A stretch of DNA of 46,911 bases from Clostridiales bacterium (GCA_012800055.1 JAAZKA010000053.1:1-46911); one strand, 5' to 3'; shown: positions 9,129-20,416, counted from the stretch's first letter. Notes: a model not told the origin generated them from the sequence alone. Made by a program: numbers and translations.

Positions 9129-9153
9129 CGTCACGTATACCCCTCACGTGGCG
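9129..9153 (+). other. Hairpin in the gdpP leader
   Basis: CGTCACGT (9129-9136) pairs with ACGTGGCG (9146-9153) over 8 base pairs including one G-U, with a 9-base loop. It lies inside the predicted leader and has no T run, so it is not an obvious terminator. A regulatory role is only a guess. Confidence 0.35.
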
Positions 9154-9202
9154 ACATACCGGCTTCGTTACACATTCCGCCATGAGGAGGTCTTAAAAAG
9201 CT

Positions 9203-11197
9203 GTGGATAAGCGATTCATCCGACTCCTTCAACCCGGCACGATGCCGCTGTTCCTGCTGCTGCTGCTTTTCTGCATCCCGGCCTTCTTCGTGGGTTACGG
9301 GATCGGCCCGTGGCTCGGCAGCGCGATGGTCATCGGGACAGGCGTACTGTTCGTCATCTGGCGCCGCGACTCCAAACGCCGCGTACGCGAGTTGATGCGC
9401 TATATGGATACCCTCTCTCTCCAGTTCGATACCGCCTCCCAGAACGCCGTCTTTTCCATCCCCCTCCCCATGGCCGTCGCCAGGATGGATACCGGTGAGC
9501 TGATTTGGTGCAATCACCAGTTCTCCGCGCTCGATGAAAAGCGCGAGTTCTGGTTCAACGCTAAACTCTCCGATCTCTTTCCGGGCTTCCATACTGAGTG
9601 GCTCACCGACGGTAAAACCTTCTACCCCGACCCCGTGCACATCGGGGAGCATGTCTATAAAGTCGCCGGCTGCGTCGTCAAGGCCGAGGATCCATCCGCG
9701 CATGAACCTATCTGCTCCCTCTTTTTCCTCGACATCACCCGCGAGGATGCTCTCGCCGCCGCCCTCACCGCCTCGCGCCCCGTCGTTGCCATCATCCAGA
9801 TCGACAACTACGATGAACTGAACAAGACCGCCTCCGGGAATGACCGTGCCTTCTTCCTCGCGGAGGTCGACACGAAGGTCTCCCAGTGGGCTGAACAGGC
9901 TCACGGCGTCTTTGTCAAGTCCGACCGCGAGAAATTCCTGCTCTTGTTTGAACAGAAAGAGCTGGAAAAGCTCTCGAAGTTCGAGGTGTTCACGCTTGTG
10001 CGTGAAATCAAAAGCCCCGTCGCGTTTCCCGCTACCCTCTCGATCGGTATCGGGAAAGAGGGCTCTACCTTATCCGAAAGCCTCAGATTCGCGCGGCTTG
10101 CTCTCGATATGGCCCTCTCACGCGGCGGAGACCAGGCTGTCATCAAAGACCCCTATAACTACAGTTTCTTCGGCGGCCGTTCCCGTGAAATCGAACAGCG
10201 TACCAAGGTTCGCACGCGCGTCATGGCCAGCGCCATCCGCGATATCATCCGCACCTCCGAAAACGTCATCATCGTCGGCCATGCCTACTCCGACATGGAC
10301 GCCATCGGCGCGGCCATCGGTCTCGCGTGTGCCTGCCGGAAGCTCGAGAAGCCCGCGCGGATCGTCATCAACCTCCAGACGACCACCGCGAAGCCCCTCT
10401 ATAACCGCATCGTTCAGGTTCCCGAATACCGCGACGCGTTTGTCACACCCGACGAAGCCGTCTCCCTCGTTACCGCCGAGACTCTCGTCATCGTCGTCGA
10501 CGTCAACCGCGCCAGCTTCGTCGACGCGCCCGACCTTCTCACCAAAGCCGTTCACGTCGTCGTCATCGACCATCACCGCCGTGTCGCCGACTACATCGAG
10601 AACCCCGCCGTCAGTCTCCAAGAGCCGTACGCGTCCTCCACCTGCGAGCTGGTCGCGGAACTTCTGCAATACATTCTGCAGCCGTCGGACATCCTGCGCG
10701 CCGAGGCCGAAGCCATGCTCTCCGGCATCTCGCTCGATACCAAGAACTTCACGATGAAGACCGGCGTGCGCACGTTTGAGGCCGCCGCGTTCCTGCGCCG
10801 GGCAGGTGCCGATACCATCGCCGTCAAGCAGCTCTTCGCAAACGATATGGACCAGCACCGGCAGCTCTGCGAAATCATCCGCACGGCGGTCAAGTACCGT
10901 GAGATGCTCGCAATCGCATTCTCCACGACCGATATCAGCCGGGAGCTCGGCGGGCAGGCGGCGGACGAGCTTCTCAATATCCAGGATATCGAGGCATCGT
11001 TCGTCATCTTCCGCCACGCGGGCGAAACGCAGATCTCGGCGCGAAGTCTGGGGAAAATCAACGTGCAGCTGATTATGGAGCGCTTGGGCGGGGGCGGAAG
11101 CCTTATGGGAGCCGGCGCGCAGCTGGGAGATAAAAGTGTGTCGGACGTCGCGGACAGTCTGCGCGAGGCGATCGAGAACTACTTCACGCTGGTCTAG
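9203..11197 (+). CDS. gdpP: Cyclic-di-AMP phosphodiesterase GdpP
   Basis: Membrane-bound enzyme that hydrolyses c-di-AMP to pApA and so tunes potassium, osmotic and wall homeostasis. The 664 residues show two N-terminal membrane helices (about 14-52), a PAS-like region, a degenerate GGDEF domain (about 170-300) without the GGDEF motif, and a C-terminal DHH-DHHA1 module. In the last, GHAYSDMDAIGAA (about 358-370), VVDVNR and IDHHRR (about 454-460) give the metal ligands. The start is GTG at 9203, with GAGGAGG about 12 bases upstream. It is followed by rplI and dnaB, the standard order in Firmicutes. Confidence 0.95.
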   Translation: MDKRFIRLLQPGTMPLFLLLLLFCIPAFFVGYGIGPWLGSAMVIGTGVLFVIWRRDSKRRVRELMRYMDTLSLQFDTASQNAVFSIPLPMAVARMDTGELIWCNHQFSALDEKREFWFNAKLSDLFPGFHTEWLTDGKTFYPDPVHIGEHVYKVAGCVVKAEDPSAHEPICSLFFLDITREDALAAALTASRPVVAIIQIDNYDELNKTASGNDRAFFLAEVDTKVSQWAEQAHGVFVKSDREKFLLLFEQKELEKLSKFEVFTLVREIKSPVAFPATLSIGIGKEGSTLSESLRFARLALDMALSRGGDQAVIKDPYNYSFFGGRSREIEQRTKVRTRVMASAIRDIIRTSENVIIVGHAYSDMDAIGAAIGLACACRKLEKPARIVINLQTTTAKPLYNRIVQVPEYRDAFVTPDEAVSLVTAETLVIVVDVNRASFVDAPDLLTKAVHVVVIDHHRRVADYIENPAVSLQEPYASSTCELVAELLQYILQPSDILRAEAEAMLSGISLDTKNFTMKTGVRTFEAAAFLRRAGADTIAVKQLFANDMDQHRQLCEIIRTAVKYREMLAIAFSTTDISRELGGQAADELLNIQDIEASFVIFRHAGETQISARSLGKINVQLIMERLGGGGSLMGAGAQLGDKSVSDVADSLREAIENYFTLV

Positions 11198-11319
11198 GTG
11201 CGCTTCCAAACCCCTTTACAGGAGATTCCCGCGGAAACAGGCGATCTCCCCAAAGGAAACCTGTCTCCCATAGCCAACTCAGCCGCCTTGTTTTCTACAA
11301 CATAGAAAGGACGACCGCC

Positions 11320-11763
11320 ATGAAAGTCATCCTCCAAGCCGACATTGCCGGACAGGGCAAAAAAGGCCAGATTATCACCGTCTCAGACGGTTACGCACGC
11401 AACTACCTCCTGCCCAGAAAGCTCGCCATCAAAGCCGACGCCGACGCGCTCAACGCGATCAAAAACCGTGACCTCGCGCTGCAGCGGAAAAAAGAGATGG
11501 AACGTGAGCAGGCTCGCGTCCTTGCCGGGAAGCTCGCCGGGATGCCCGTACGTGTCAGCAAAAAGGCCGGCGACTCCGGCAAGTTCTTCGGTGCCGTCAC
11601 CGCCAAAGATATCGGCGACGCGTTCCAGGCACAATATGAAACCACCCTCGACCACCGTAAAATCGTCCTCGACGAGCCGATTAAAACATACGGCAGCTAT
11701 GAGCTCAAAATCAAGCTGTTCCCCGAAATCGTCGGGACCCTCTATGTCAACGTGACGGAGTAA
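11320..11763 (+). CDS. rplI: 50S ribosomal protein L9
   Basis: Large-subunit protein that binds 23S rRNA near the L1 stalk and helps keep the reading frame. The 147-residue length is standard. The N-terminal RNA-binding lobe is clear (MKVILQADIAGQGKKGQ, then YARNYLLPRKLA), followed by the long charged helix and the C-terminal domain (SGKFFGAVTAKDI). It lies 122 bases after gdpP and only 3 bases before dnaB, whose ribosome binding site lies inside its last codons. Confidence 0.98.
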   Translation: MKVILQADIAGQGKKGQIITVSDGYARNYLLPRKLAIKADADALNAIKNRDLALQRKKEMEREQARVLAGKLAGMPVRVSKKAGDSGKFFGAVTAKDIGDAFQAQYETTLDHRKIVLDEPIKTYGSYELKIKLFPEIVGTLYVNVTE

Positions 11764-11766
11764 ACT

Positions 11767-13110
<1,344 letters not shown>

Positions 13111-13115
13111 CGCGT

Positions 13116-14483
13116 ATGAGAGGACTTGACCTTGTAGAACAGGCTGCCCGCGATTTCTTCACCCGCGAGCGTCTGCCCATCCGCGCCGCCGTTCTCGGAC
13201 TCTCCGGCGGCGCGGACTCCACCGCGCTGTTGTATGTCCTCCGCGCACTCGATGTCCCCGTCACCGCCGTTCATGTCCACCACGGTATCCGCGGCGACGA
13301 TGCCGACCGTGACGCCGCCTTCTGCAAAGAGCTGTGCCGTACCCTCGGCGTACCGTTCGTGCTGCGCTATGTCGACGTTCCCGGCGACCCGTCACCGGGA
13401 AGCATTGAGGAAAAGGCGCGGCGGCTGCGCTACTGCGCACTGTACCGGGTATGCCGTGAAACCGGTGCGGCGTACCTCGCCGCCGCGCATAACGCCAATG
13501 ACGCACTCGAGACCGCACTGTGGAACCTCACACGCGGCACCGGCGCGGCAGGCCTCGGCATCGCGCCCGTGCGCATTCAGGATGACGTCACCCTCATCCG
13601 TCCGCTTCTGGAAGTGCCGCGTGATACGATCGAGCATTATCTCACCGCGCGCGGGCAGGTATGGGTCACCGACGCCACCAACCTTGCACCCGATGTCACG
13701 CGCAACCGCATCCGTATGACCGTCATCCCCGCGCTGCTCGGCGAAAACCCGCGTGCGCTTGAGCACACCGCCCGTACCTTCCGCACACTGCGGGAGGACG
13801 ATGCCGCGCTTCGGGAGTACGCACGCGCACTTGCCGTTGTTCCCGCGTCTGCAAAGGCTCTGCGCGAGGCTCCCCGTGCCGTCGCCGTCCGCGCCGTGCG
13901 GATGCTCTACGGACGCGAAGACCTCACCGCCGCGCATATCGACGCCGTGCTGCTGCTGTGCGCGTCGTCCGACGGCTCCGGCTGTGTCGACCTGCCCGGC
14001 ATGCGCGTCACGCGGACGTATGACGCGCTCACCTTCGCTCTGTCGCGTGAGGCTGCGCCGGAACTTCCCGAAAGAGCGGTTCTTATCCCCGGTGTGACCG
14101 CGCTTCCCGAGGCTGATTTATGGATACGGGTAAATAAAACGAAAATGTCGGCGCAAAATACGCAGAGTTTTCATAAAATCTATGTTGATTCCTGCGCAAT
14201 TCATGGTATACTTGTTTGCAGAGCCAGAGTGTCGGGAGACCGCTTCAAAGCGTCCGGCTCATCCTGTACAAAAACGCTTCGGCGCATGTTCATCGACGCC
14301 AAGATTCCCGCAGCCCGCAGAGGTCTGATCCCCGTCCTCACGGATGGGAGCGGAAGGATTGCCGCGGTATATGGTTTCGGCGTAGCGGACGGTTTCGCCG
14401 CGCAGCCCGGTGACGATGCACTCGAGGTAAGCTTTGAATCCCGATCCCCGCAGCCCCCGTATGGGAATCCACATAAGCTTTAA
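13116..14483 (+). CDS. tilS: tRNA(Ile)-lysidine synthase
   Basis: Converts C34 of tRNA-Ile(CAU) to lysidine with ATP and lysine, an essential step for reading AUA. 455 residues from the ATG at 13116, preferred over earlier in-frame codons inside dnaB because GGAAGTGA precedes it and the product begins at the usual place. The PP-loop LSGGADS is at residues 29-35, followed by HVHHGIRGDDADRD and AAHNANDALET. The C-terminal TilS domain has KTLRRMFIDAKIPAARR. A short A/T-rich stretch near 14120-14215 inside the gene carries a promoter-like sequence. tilS-hpt-ftsH is a conserved Firmicute order. Confidence 0.95.
   Translation: MRGLDLVEQAARDFFTRERLPIRAAVLGLSGGADSTALLYVLRALDVPVTAVHVHHGIRGDDADRDAAFCKELCRTLGVPFVLRYVDVPGDPSPGSIEEKARRLRYCALYRVCRETGAAYLAAAHNANDALETALWNLTRGTGAAGLGIAPVRIQDDVTLIRPLLEVPRDTIEHYLTARGQVWVTDATNLAPDVTRNRIRMTVIPALLGENPRALEHTARTFRTLREDDAALREYARALAVVPASAKALREAPRAVAVRAVRMLYGREDLTAAHIDAVLLLCASSDGSGCVDLPGMRVTRTYDALTFALSREAAPELPERAVLIPGVTALPEADLWIRVNKTKMSAQNTQSFHKIYVDSCAIHGILVCRARVSGDRFKASGSSCTKTLRRMFIDAKIPAARRGLIPVLTDGSGRIAAVYGFGVADGFAAQPGDDALEVSFESRSPQPPYGNPHKL
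14185..14212 (+). promoter_or_regulatory. Candidate internal promoter for hpt-ftsH within tilS
   Basis: TTGATT (14185-14190) and TATACT (14207-14212) with a 16-base spacer, in an A/T-rich patch that stands out from the GC-rich coding sequence around it. It would give hpt and ftsH transcription independent of the upstream genes. Confidence 0.45.
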
Positions 14484-14498
14484 GGAGAGATCAGCGCA

Positions 14499-15053
14499 AT
14501 GCAAATATATTCGGCCGCCGATGCCCTTCAGGAAATCCTGTTTTCGGAGTCGGAACTCCGCGCGCGCGTAACGGAACTGGGTGAACAGATCCGCCGCGGC
14601 TACCAGGGTATTGACGGACGTATTCTCGTCGTCGGGATGCTCAAAGGCTCGTTCATCTTCCTCGCCGACCTTGTGCGCGCCATCGACCTGCACTGCGAGA
14701 TCGACTTCATGGCTGCGTCATCCTATGGCCACAGCACCGAGTCCTCCGGTCAGATCCGCATCACCCGCGACCTGACCAACATCGAGGGTCAGCATGTGCT
14801 GCTCGTCGAAGATATCGTCGACTCGGGCTTTACGATGGATTACATACTTCGGCTGCTCAAAAGCCGCGAGCCGGCGTCAATCAAGCTCGTGTCGCTGCTG
14901 GATAAACCGTTGCGGCGCAGAGTGCCTGTGAATATCGATTACTGCGGGTTTGAGATCGAGGACAAGTTCGTCGTCGGATACGGGTTGGATTTCGCCGGGA
15001 TGTACCGCAACCTGCCCTTCATCGGCGTGCTCAAACCGGAGTGCTACCAATAA
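14499..15053 (+). CDS. hpt: Hypoxanthine phosphoribosyltransferase
   Basis: Purine salvage enzyme that joins hypoxanthine or guanine to PRPP. 184 residues, typical for HPRT. The PRPP-binding motif is VLLVEDIVDSGFT (residues 100-112), preceded by VVGMLKGSFIFLADL, and the base-binding region near the end reads DKFVVGYGLDFAGMYRNLP. AAGGAG lies 12 bases before the ATG, and the gene follows tilS by 15 bases. It probably also uses the internal promoter in tilS. Confidence 0.96.
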   Translation: MQIYSAADALQEILFSESELRARVTELGEQIRRGYQGIDGRILVVGMLKGSFIFLADLVRAIDLHCEIDFMAASSYGHSTESSGQIRITRDLTNIEGQHVLLVEDIVDSGFTMDYILRLLKSREPASIKLVSLLDKPLRRRVPVNIDYCGFEIEDKFVVGYGLDFAGMYRNLPFIGVLKPECYQ

Positions 15054-15101
15054 GCCAATGGACGCCCCCACCGGCGCTCCCTGCAAAAACGAGGTGTTTA
15101 T

Positions 15102-17174
15102 TTGAAGAAGTCCAGTTTTCGCGGCATCGGGTTTTACATCGTTGTCATCCTGCTGCTTATCGGCACCATCGCGGTGCTCTACAACTCCAACAAGCCCAAG
15201 GAGCTTGCTTATTCCGAGATCATCGCGCTCTTCGAGGGTGAGAAGGTCTCCAGGTTCATCATCGACGACACAGCCATGACGCTTGAGCTGAAGGACGGCT
15301 CGACGCTGTCCTACACCGTGCCGAGCTGGGCGCTGTTCTTCGAGGACGTCGGCGACCTGATCACACAGCAGCGCAAGGACGGCACGATCGAGTGGTACGA
15401 CGTCCGCGCAGCGCAGCCGCTGCCGTGGTGGGTCAGCTTCCTGCCGTACCTGATCATCATCGTTCTGATGGGCGTGTTCTGGTTCTATATGATGAACCGC
15501 GCGGAGGGCGGAGGCGGCGCAAGAGGTGCAATGGCCTTCGGGAAAGCCCGTACCCATCTCGCCGACGATAAGAACAAAAAAACTTTTGCCGATGTCGAGG
15601 GCGCGGATGAGGAAAAAGCCGAGCTTTCGGAGCTGGTCGACTTTCTCAAAGCCCCCAAACGGTTCTCCGACATGGGTGCGCGCATCCCCAAGGGCGTGCT
15701 GCTCGTCGGTCCTCCCGGAACCGGTAAGACCCTCCTGGCCCGTGCGGTTGCGGGAGAAGCGGGCGTGCCGTTTTTCTCGATCTCCGGCTCGGACTTCGTG
15801 GAGCTGTACGTCGGCGTCGGCGCAAGCCGTGTGCGCGACCTGTTTGACCAGGCGAAGAAGGCTCAGCCCGCGATCATCTTCATCGACGAGATCGACGCTG
15901 TCGGACGGCGGCGCGGTGCGGGTCTCGGCGGCGGACACGATGAGCGTGAGCAGACCCTCAACCAGATGCTCGTCGAGATGGACGGCTTCGGTCAGAACGA
16001 GGGCGTCATCATCATCGCCGCGACCAACCGTCCCGATATCCTCGACCCGGCGCTGCTGCGTCCCGGACGTTTCGACCGTCAGGTCTTTGTCGGTCTGCCG
16101 GATGTCAAGGGACGTGAGGCGATCCTCAAACTGCATGCGCGCAACAAGAAGTTCATGGAGGGCGTCAGCTTCACCGCCATTGCCAAGACCACCGCCGGTT
16201 TCACCGGCGCCGACCTCGAGAACCTTCTGAACGAATCGGCGCTGCTCGCCGTACGCCGTCATCTGCCGGGCATCTCGGAAGCCGAGCTGCAGGAAGCGTT
16301 CGTTAAGGTCATCATGGGACCCGAGAAAAAGTCGCGCGTCATATCCGAGAAGGATCGCCGCCTCACCGCGTTCCATGAAGCCGGCCACGCCGTCGTCAAC
16401 AGCTTCCTCCCCACGCAGGACCCCGTCCATCAGATCTCCATCATTCCGCGCGGCCGCGCCGGCGGCTACAACCTCAACCTTCCGCAAACCGACAAGAGCT
16501 ACACCTCACGCAGTGAGATGTTTGAGGACATCGTGGCCTTCCTCGGCGGACGCGTCGCGGAGAAGCTCATGCTCAATGACATCTCCACCGGTGCTTCGGG
16601 CGATATCGAAAGAAGCACCGACATCGCGCGTAAGATGGTGACCAAGTACGGCATGAGTGACGTTCTCGGACCGATACAGTACGGCTCGGGTCACGACGAG
16701 GTGTTCCTCGGCCGCGACTTCACCTCCCAGCGCAACTACTCCGAGGAGGTCGCCGCGGAGATCGACTCCGAGGTGCGCCGCATCATCGGCGAGGCGTACG
16801 ACCGCTGCGAGGAAATCCTGAAGGCGCATATGGATCAGCTCACGCGTGTTGCGGAGTTCCTGCTGAAGCATGAGACGATGGACGGCGATACCTTCCGGCG
16901 CATCATGGCCGGTGACGACATCGCGAACATCGAGTCCGACCTCGACGCCCACAACCGTGAGGTAGAGGCGTCGCGGCAGAAGGTGCTCGACGCGCTGCAG
17001 AAAGCGGAAGCCGAGCGGAAATCCGCCGATACTCCCGCAGGCCCGCCGCCATGGATTCCGCCGAGCGATCCGTCCTATGAGGAATACCTCAAGGAACATC
17101 CCGAAGTGAAACCTCCGAAGGGTGACACGAAGCCTCCGAAGGACAACACGCCGTCCGGGGATAAGAAAGACTGA
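15102..17174 (+). CDS. ftsH: ATP-dependent zinc metalloprotease FtsH
   Basis: Membrane AAA+ protease that removes misassembled membrane and regulatory proteins. 690 residues. A TTG start at 15102 (GAGGTG upstream) gives [10 protein letters not shown] before the first membrane helix (about 8-26). An external domain and a second helix (about 108-130) follow. The AAA module has GPPGTGKT (about 203-210), IIFIDEIDA and an SRH arginine region; the zinc site is HEAGH (about 425-429). The C-terminal tail is proline and lysine rich ([20 protein letters not shown]) and probably disordered. Its stop is 3 bases before the next gene. Confidence 0.97.
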   Translation: MKKSSFRGIGFYIVVILLLIGTIAVLYNSNKPKELAYSEIIALFEGEKVSRFIIDDTAMTLELKDGSTLSYTVPSWALFFEDVGDLITQQRKDGTIEWYDVRAAQPLPWWVSFLPYLIIIVLMGVFWFYMMNRAEGGGGARGAMAFGKARTHLADDKNKKTFADVEGADEEKAELSELVDFLKAPKRFSDMGARIPKGVLLVGPPGTGKTLLARAVAGEAGVPFFSISGSDFVELYVGVGASRVRDLFDQAKKAQPAIIFIDEIDAVGRRRGAGLGGGHDEREQTLNQMLVEMDGFGQNEGVIIIAATNRPDILDPALLRPGRFDRQVFVGLPDVKGREAILKLHARNKKFMEGVSFTAIAKTTAGFTGADLENLLNESALLAVRRHLPGISEAELQEAFVKVIMGPEKKSRVISEKDRRLTAFHEAGHAVVNSFLPTQDPVHQISIIPRGRAGGYNLNLPQTDKSYTSRSEMFEDIVAFLGGRVAEKLMLNDISTGASGDIERSTDIARKMVTKYGMSDVLGPIQYGSGHDEVFLGRDFTSQRNYSEEVAAEIDSEVRRIIGEAYDRCEEILKAHMDQLTRVAEFLLKHETMDGDTFRRIMAGDDIANIESDLDAHNREVEASRQKVLDALQKAEAERKSADTPAGPPPWIPPSDPSYEEYLKEHPEVKPPKGDTKPPKDNTPSGDKKD

Positions 17175-17177
17175 CAC

Positions 17178-18191
17178 ATGCAGACCTTACACCTGACCGA
17201 ACATGACGCCGCGCGTGCCGGAGACATCCTCCGGCACGGCGGTCTTGTCGCATTTCCCACCGAAACCGTCTACGGCCTCGGCGCAAATGCTTTTGACGCC
17301 GACGCTGTGAGGCGCATCTTCGAAGCCAAAGGACGCCCCTGCGACAATCCGCTGATTGCCCACATCTGCGACCTTGATACGCTGCCGACGCTCTGGCGCG
17401 AGATTCCGGATACCGCTCGCACCCTCGCGGCGGCATTCTGGCCCGGGCCGCTGACGATGATCCTCCCGCGCACTGCCGCCGTCCCGGATGCTCTGACCGC
17501 AGGGCTGGACACCGTCGCCGTCCGCTTCCCTTCCCATCCGGTGGCGCAGGCGGTCATCCGCGCGGCGGGCGTCCCGATCGCGGCACCGTCGGCGAACCTC
17601 TCCGGACATCCGTCGCCCACTACCTATGAGCATGTGCTGCACGACCTCGGCGGACGCGTCGACGCAATCGTCGAGGGCGGCATGTCGAGCGTAGGCCTTG
17701 AGAGCACCGTCGTCGCGGTCGAAGAACACCGCGTGACCGTTCTGCGCCCCGGCGGGATCTCACCGGAGATGCTCGCGGTTGTGCTCGACGACGCGGAAGT
17801 CATCATCGATCCCGGTGTCACATGTCCCGTGGAAAGCGCGCCCCGGTCTCCCGGGATGAAGTACCGCCACTACGCGCCGCTGGCACCGATGACCGCGTTC
17901 ACCGGTGACCCCGACCGTACCGCTGCCGCCATCCGGGAAAAGATCGGTATGCGTACCGACTGCGCCGCGCTTCTCTTCGATGAGTACGACGCGCCGTGCA
18001 GCGTCGTCCACTACGGCAGGCGTGCGGATTCTCTTGCACAGGCACATCGGCTCTTTGACGCGCTGCGGAAGCTCGACGACCTCGCGCCCACGGAGATATT
18101 CGCCCAGTGCCCGGATGAGACGGGCGTGGGGCTTGCCGTCGCAAACCGGATTAAGCGCGCGGCGGGGTTCCATGTCGTAAACGTCCCCTGA
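17178..18191 (+). CDS. Threonylcarbamoyl-AMP synthase (Sua5/YrdC/YwlC family)
   Basis: Makes threonylcarbamoyl-AMP from threonine, bicarbonate and ATP, the first step of t6A37 formation in ANN-decoding tRNAs. 337 residues, so it is the long Sua5/YwlC type. The YrdC domain has VAFPTETVYGLGANA, KGRPCDNPLIAH and a PSANLSG motif. The C-terminal Sua5 domain begins after the linker SPGMKYRHYAPLAP, a typical Sua5 linker motif. It starts 3 bases after ftsH with no strong ribosome binding site, so translation is probably coupled. Confidence 0.95.
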   Translation: MQTLHLTEHDAARAGDILRHGGLVAFPTETVYGLGANAFDADAVRRIFEAKGRPCDNPLIAHICDLDTLPTLWREIPDTARTLAAAFWPGPLTMILPRTAAVPDALTAGLDTVAVRFPSHPVAQAVIRAAGVPIAAPSANLSGHPSPTTYEHVLHDLGGRVDAIVEGGMSSVGLESTVVAVEEHRVTVLRPGGISPEMLAVVLDDAEVIIDPGVTCPVESAPRSPGMKYRHYAPLAPMTAFTGDPDRTAAAIREKIGMRTDCAALLFDEYDAPCSVVHYGRRADSLAQAHRLFDALRKLDDLAPTEIFAQCPDETGVGLAVANRIKRAAGFHVVNVP

Positions 18192-18214
18192 CATCACGAA
18201 CGGAGGTATTCCAT

Positions 18215-18790
18215 ATGGTCATCGGTCTGACAGGACCCTCCGGCGCGGGAAAAGGTGTTGCGGCGGACGTCTTCGCACACTGCGGCGCGTATGTCATCGA
18301 CTGCGACGCGCTGTACCACGAGATGCTGCTTACCGACGAGCCGCTGCGAAAGGAACTGCGCGCGGCGTTCCCTGACTGTGCGGACGATTCCGGCGGAGTA
18401 GATCGGAGAAGGCTCGCGGGCGTGGTGTTCGCCGACGCAGAGAAGCTGCGGACGCTCAACACCATCGCACACCGTGCGATCAACCGCGCGCTGACCGAGC
18501 TGCTCGCGGCGCATCGGGATGAGAACACCGTGCTCGATGCCCCGACGCTTTTTGAGGCCGGCGCGGACGCGTTATGCGATGTGACCATCGCGGTGCTCGC
18601 ACCTATGGAACTGCGGCGTGAGCGGCTGTATATACGCGACGGGCTCCCACCCGCCGCTATCGATGCGCGCTTTGCCTCGCAGCATGACGACGCGTTTTTC
18701 CGTGCGCACTGTACCTACATCCTTGAGAACAACGGTGACCTCGACGCATTCCGAAAAACCGCCGAAGACCTCTATCACGCGATCACCTGA
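18215..18790 (+). CDS. coaE: Dephospho-CoA kinase
   Basis: Phosphorylates dephospho-CoA to CoA, the last step of CoA synthesis. 191 residues. The P-loop is GPSGAGKG (residues 7-14), a variant of the more common GSTGSGKS, followed by the DCDALYHE acceptor region and the late arginine-containing segment. It is placed 23 bases after the threonylcarbamoyl-AMP synthase gene with GGAGG upstream, and shares its direction. The altered last P-loop residue (G for S/T) is the only oddity. Confidence 0.92.
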   Translation: MVIGLTGPSGAGKGVAADVFAHCGAYVIDCDALYHEMLLTDEPLRKELRAAFPDCADDSGGVDRRRLAGVVFADAEKLRTLNTIAHRAINRALTELLAAHRDENTVLDAPTLFEAGADALCDVTIAVLAPMELRRERLYIRDGLPPAAIDARFASQHDDAFFRAHCTYILENNGDLDAFRKTAEDLYHAIT

Positions 18791-18850
18791 GGCGCGGGGC
18801 TGATGTTTCCGCGCTTTTAAATCATTACCCGAATAATGGAGGAGAATCCG

Positions 18851-20263
18851 ATGAAAGAGCAACGTGCGAAACTGTTCTACACCCCGAAGAACGGCTATGA
18901 CCGTGTGGATGACCAGCAGCGGCGCGGGATCGAGCGCATAGGCGAGGACTACAAGGCATTCCTGAACCACGGCCGTACCGAACGCTGCGCCGTGCAGTAC
19001 ACCGTGCAGCTGGCCGAAAATGCGGGCTTCGTTCCTTACCGCGAGGGTGCGCCGCTCACCGCCGGTGACCGCGTCTATATCGTCAACCGCTCGAAGTCCG
19101 TCATCCTCGCGGTGATCGGCAAGAAATCCCTGTCCGAAGGCATCCGCATCGCAGTGGCGCACATCGACTGCCCGCGCCTGGATCTCAAGCCCATGCCGCT
19201 CAATGAGGAGACCGGCGAGCTGTGTATGCTGCGTACGCACTACTACGGAGGCGTCAAGAAGTACCAGTGGACGGCGATCCCGCTGGCTTTATCCGGCGTC
19301 GTCGCACTCCGTGACGGCAGCGTCGTGGACATCGAGATCGGCACGCATCCCGGTGACCCGGTGCTGACGATCACCGACCTGCTGCCGCATCTTGGGAAGG
19401 ATCAGATGGCGAAGACTGCCGCGGAAGCAGTTACCGGAGAGAATCTGCGCGTGCTGTGCGGATCCGTTCCTGCAGGCGACCCGAAGGAGAAGGATCGCGT
19501 ACGCCTCGCTGTGCTGACGCTCCTGAACGACATGTACGGCATCGTCGAGGAGGACTTCCTCTCCGCCGAGCTGTCGGTGATTCCGGCGTTCCCTGCGTGT
19601 GACGTAGGCCTTGACCGCGCGCTCGTCGGCGGCTACGGTCAGGACGACCGCTCCTGCGCATTCGCGGGGCTCGATGCCATCCTCTCGCTGCAAAATCCCG
19701 AGAAAACCGCGCTGTGCGTCATGGCCGACAAGGAGGAGATCGGCAGCGTCGGCTCGACCGGAATGCAGTCGGGTTTCTTCGACGCGTTCGTCGACAGCCT
19801 CTGCCGCGCACAGAGCGTTCCTTTGACGGTGTGCCTGGGCAACTCCGAGTGCCTGTCCGCTGATGTGAGCGCAGCGTACGACCCGCTCTATGCCGACGCG
19901 TATGAGAAAGCCAATTCCGCGTTCGTCAACTACGGCATGAGCCTTGTGAAGTACGTCGGCTCGCGCGGGAAATCCGGCTCCAATGACGCGAACGCCGAGT
20001 ACCTCGGACGGCTGCGCAGAGCCTTCGACGACGCCGGCGTCATCTGGCACGGCTGTGAGCTGGGAAAGGTCGACCAGGGCGGCGGCGGTACCGTCGCGGG
20101 CTTCATGGCCAACCGCAACATCGAGACGGTTGACATCGGCGTTCCGGTGCTCTCGATGCACTCGCCGTTTGAGGTCGTCTCCAAGCTTGACGTCTATATG
20201 ACTTCGCGCGCCATCTCAGCATTCTACCGCATGGCCGGCGACGAGAACGAGGATACACTGTAA
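18851..20263 (+). CDS. M18 family aminopeptidase
   Basis: Cytosolic zinc aminopeptidase of the aspartyl aminopeptidase family. 470 residues from the ATG at 18851; an ATG at 18836 overlaps the ribosome binding site GGAGGAG and is rejected. Metal and catalytic motifs are AHIDCPRLDLKP (H104, D106), GYGQDDRSCAFAGLDA, MADKEEIGSVGSTGMQS and SMHSPFEVVSK. It is separated from coaE by about 60 bases and ends before a 14-bp hairpin, so it closes the long rightward run that begins at gdpP. Confidence 0.93.
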   Translation: MKEQRAKLFYTPKNGYDRVDDQQRRGIERIGEDYKAFLNHGRTERCAVQYTVQLAENAGFVPYREGAPLTAGDRVYIVNRSKSVILAVIGKKSLSEGIRIAVAHIDCPRLDLKPMPLNEETGELCMLRTHYYGGVKKYQWTAIPLALSGVVALRDGSVVDIEIGTHPGDPVLTITDLLPHLGKDQMAKTAAEAVTGENLRVLCGSVPAGDPKEKDRVRLAVLTLLNDMYGIVEEDFLSAELSVIPAFPACDVGLDRALVGGYGQDDRSCAFAGLDAILSLQNPEKTALCVMADKEEIGSVGSTGMQSGFFDAFVDSLCRAQSVPLTVCLGNSECLSADVSAAYDPLYADAYEKANSAFVNYGMSLVKYVGSRGKSGSNDANAEYLGRLRRAFDDAGVIWHGCELGKVDQGGGGTVAGFMANRNIETVDIGVPVLSMHSPFEVVSKLDVYMTSRAISAFYRMAGDENEDTL

Positions 20264-20270
20264 ATACATT

Positions 20271-20313
20271 TTCAGCAGGTGACGATCCCACCGTGTGACC
20301 GTCACCTGCTGAA
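20271..20313 (+). terminator. Perfect 14-bp hairpin after the M18 peptidase gene
   Basis: Arms 20271-20284 (TTCAGCAGGTGACG) and 20300-20313 are perfect inverse complements around a 15-base loop. The T tail is weak (TCGTTGT), so termination could be modest, but the position 8 bases after the stop fits. Confidence 0.6.
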
Positions 20314-20387
20314 TCGTTGTCCGAATGCAATGGGTATCCTTCCCAAGATTTTGTCGCAATCACCTCTTATATTCGTTTGATTCATTG

Positions 20388-20416
20388 TTTACAGCGGAAG
20401 AGTTCGCGCGTATAAT
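20388..20416 (+). promoter_or_regulatory. Sigma-A promoter for the XRE-cysteine synthase fusion gene
   Basis: TTTACA (20388-20393) and TATAAT (20411-20416) with a 17-base spacer, about 60 bases before the start codon. The fusion gene is therefore probably its own unit rather than a read-through from the peptidase gene. Confidence 0.72.

Noticed and set aside
14877-16487. A 536-codon minus-strand frame opposite ftsH
   Set aside because: Antisense shadow of ftsH with no recognisable domain.
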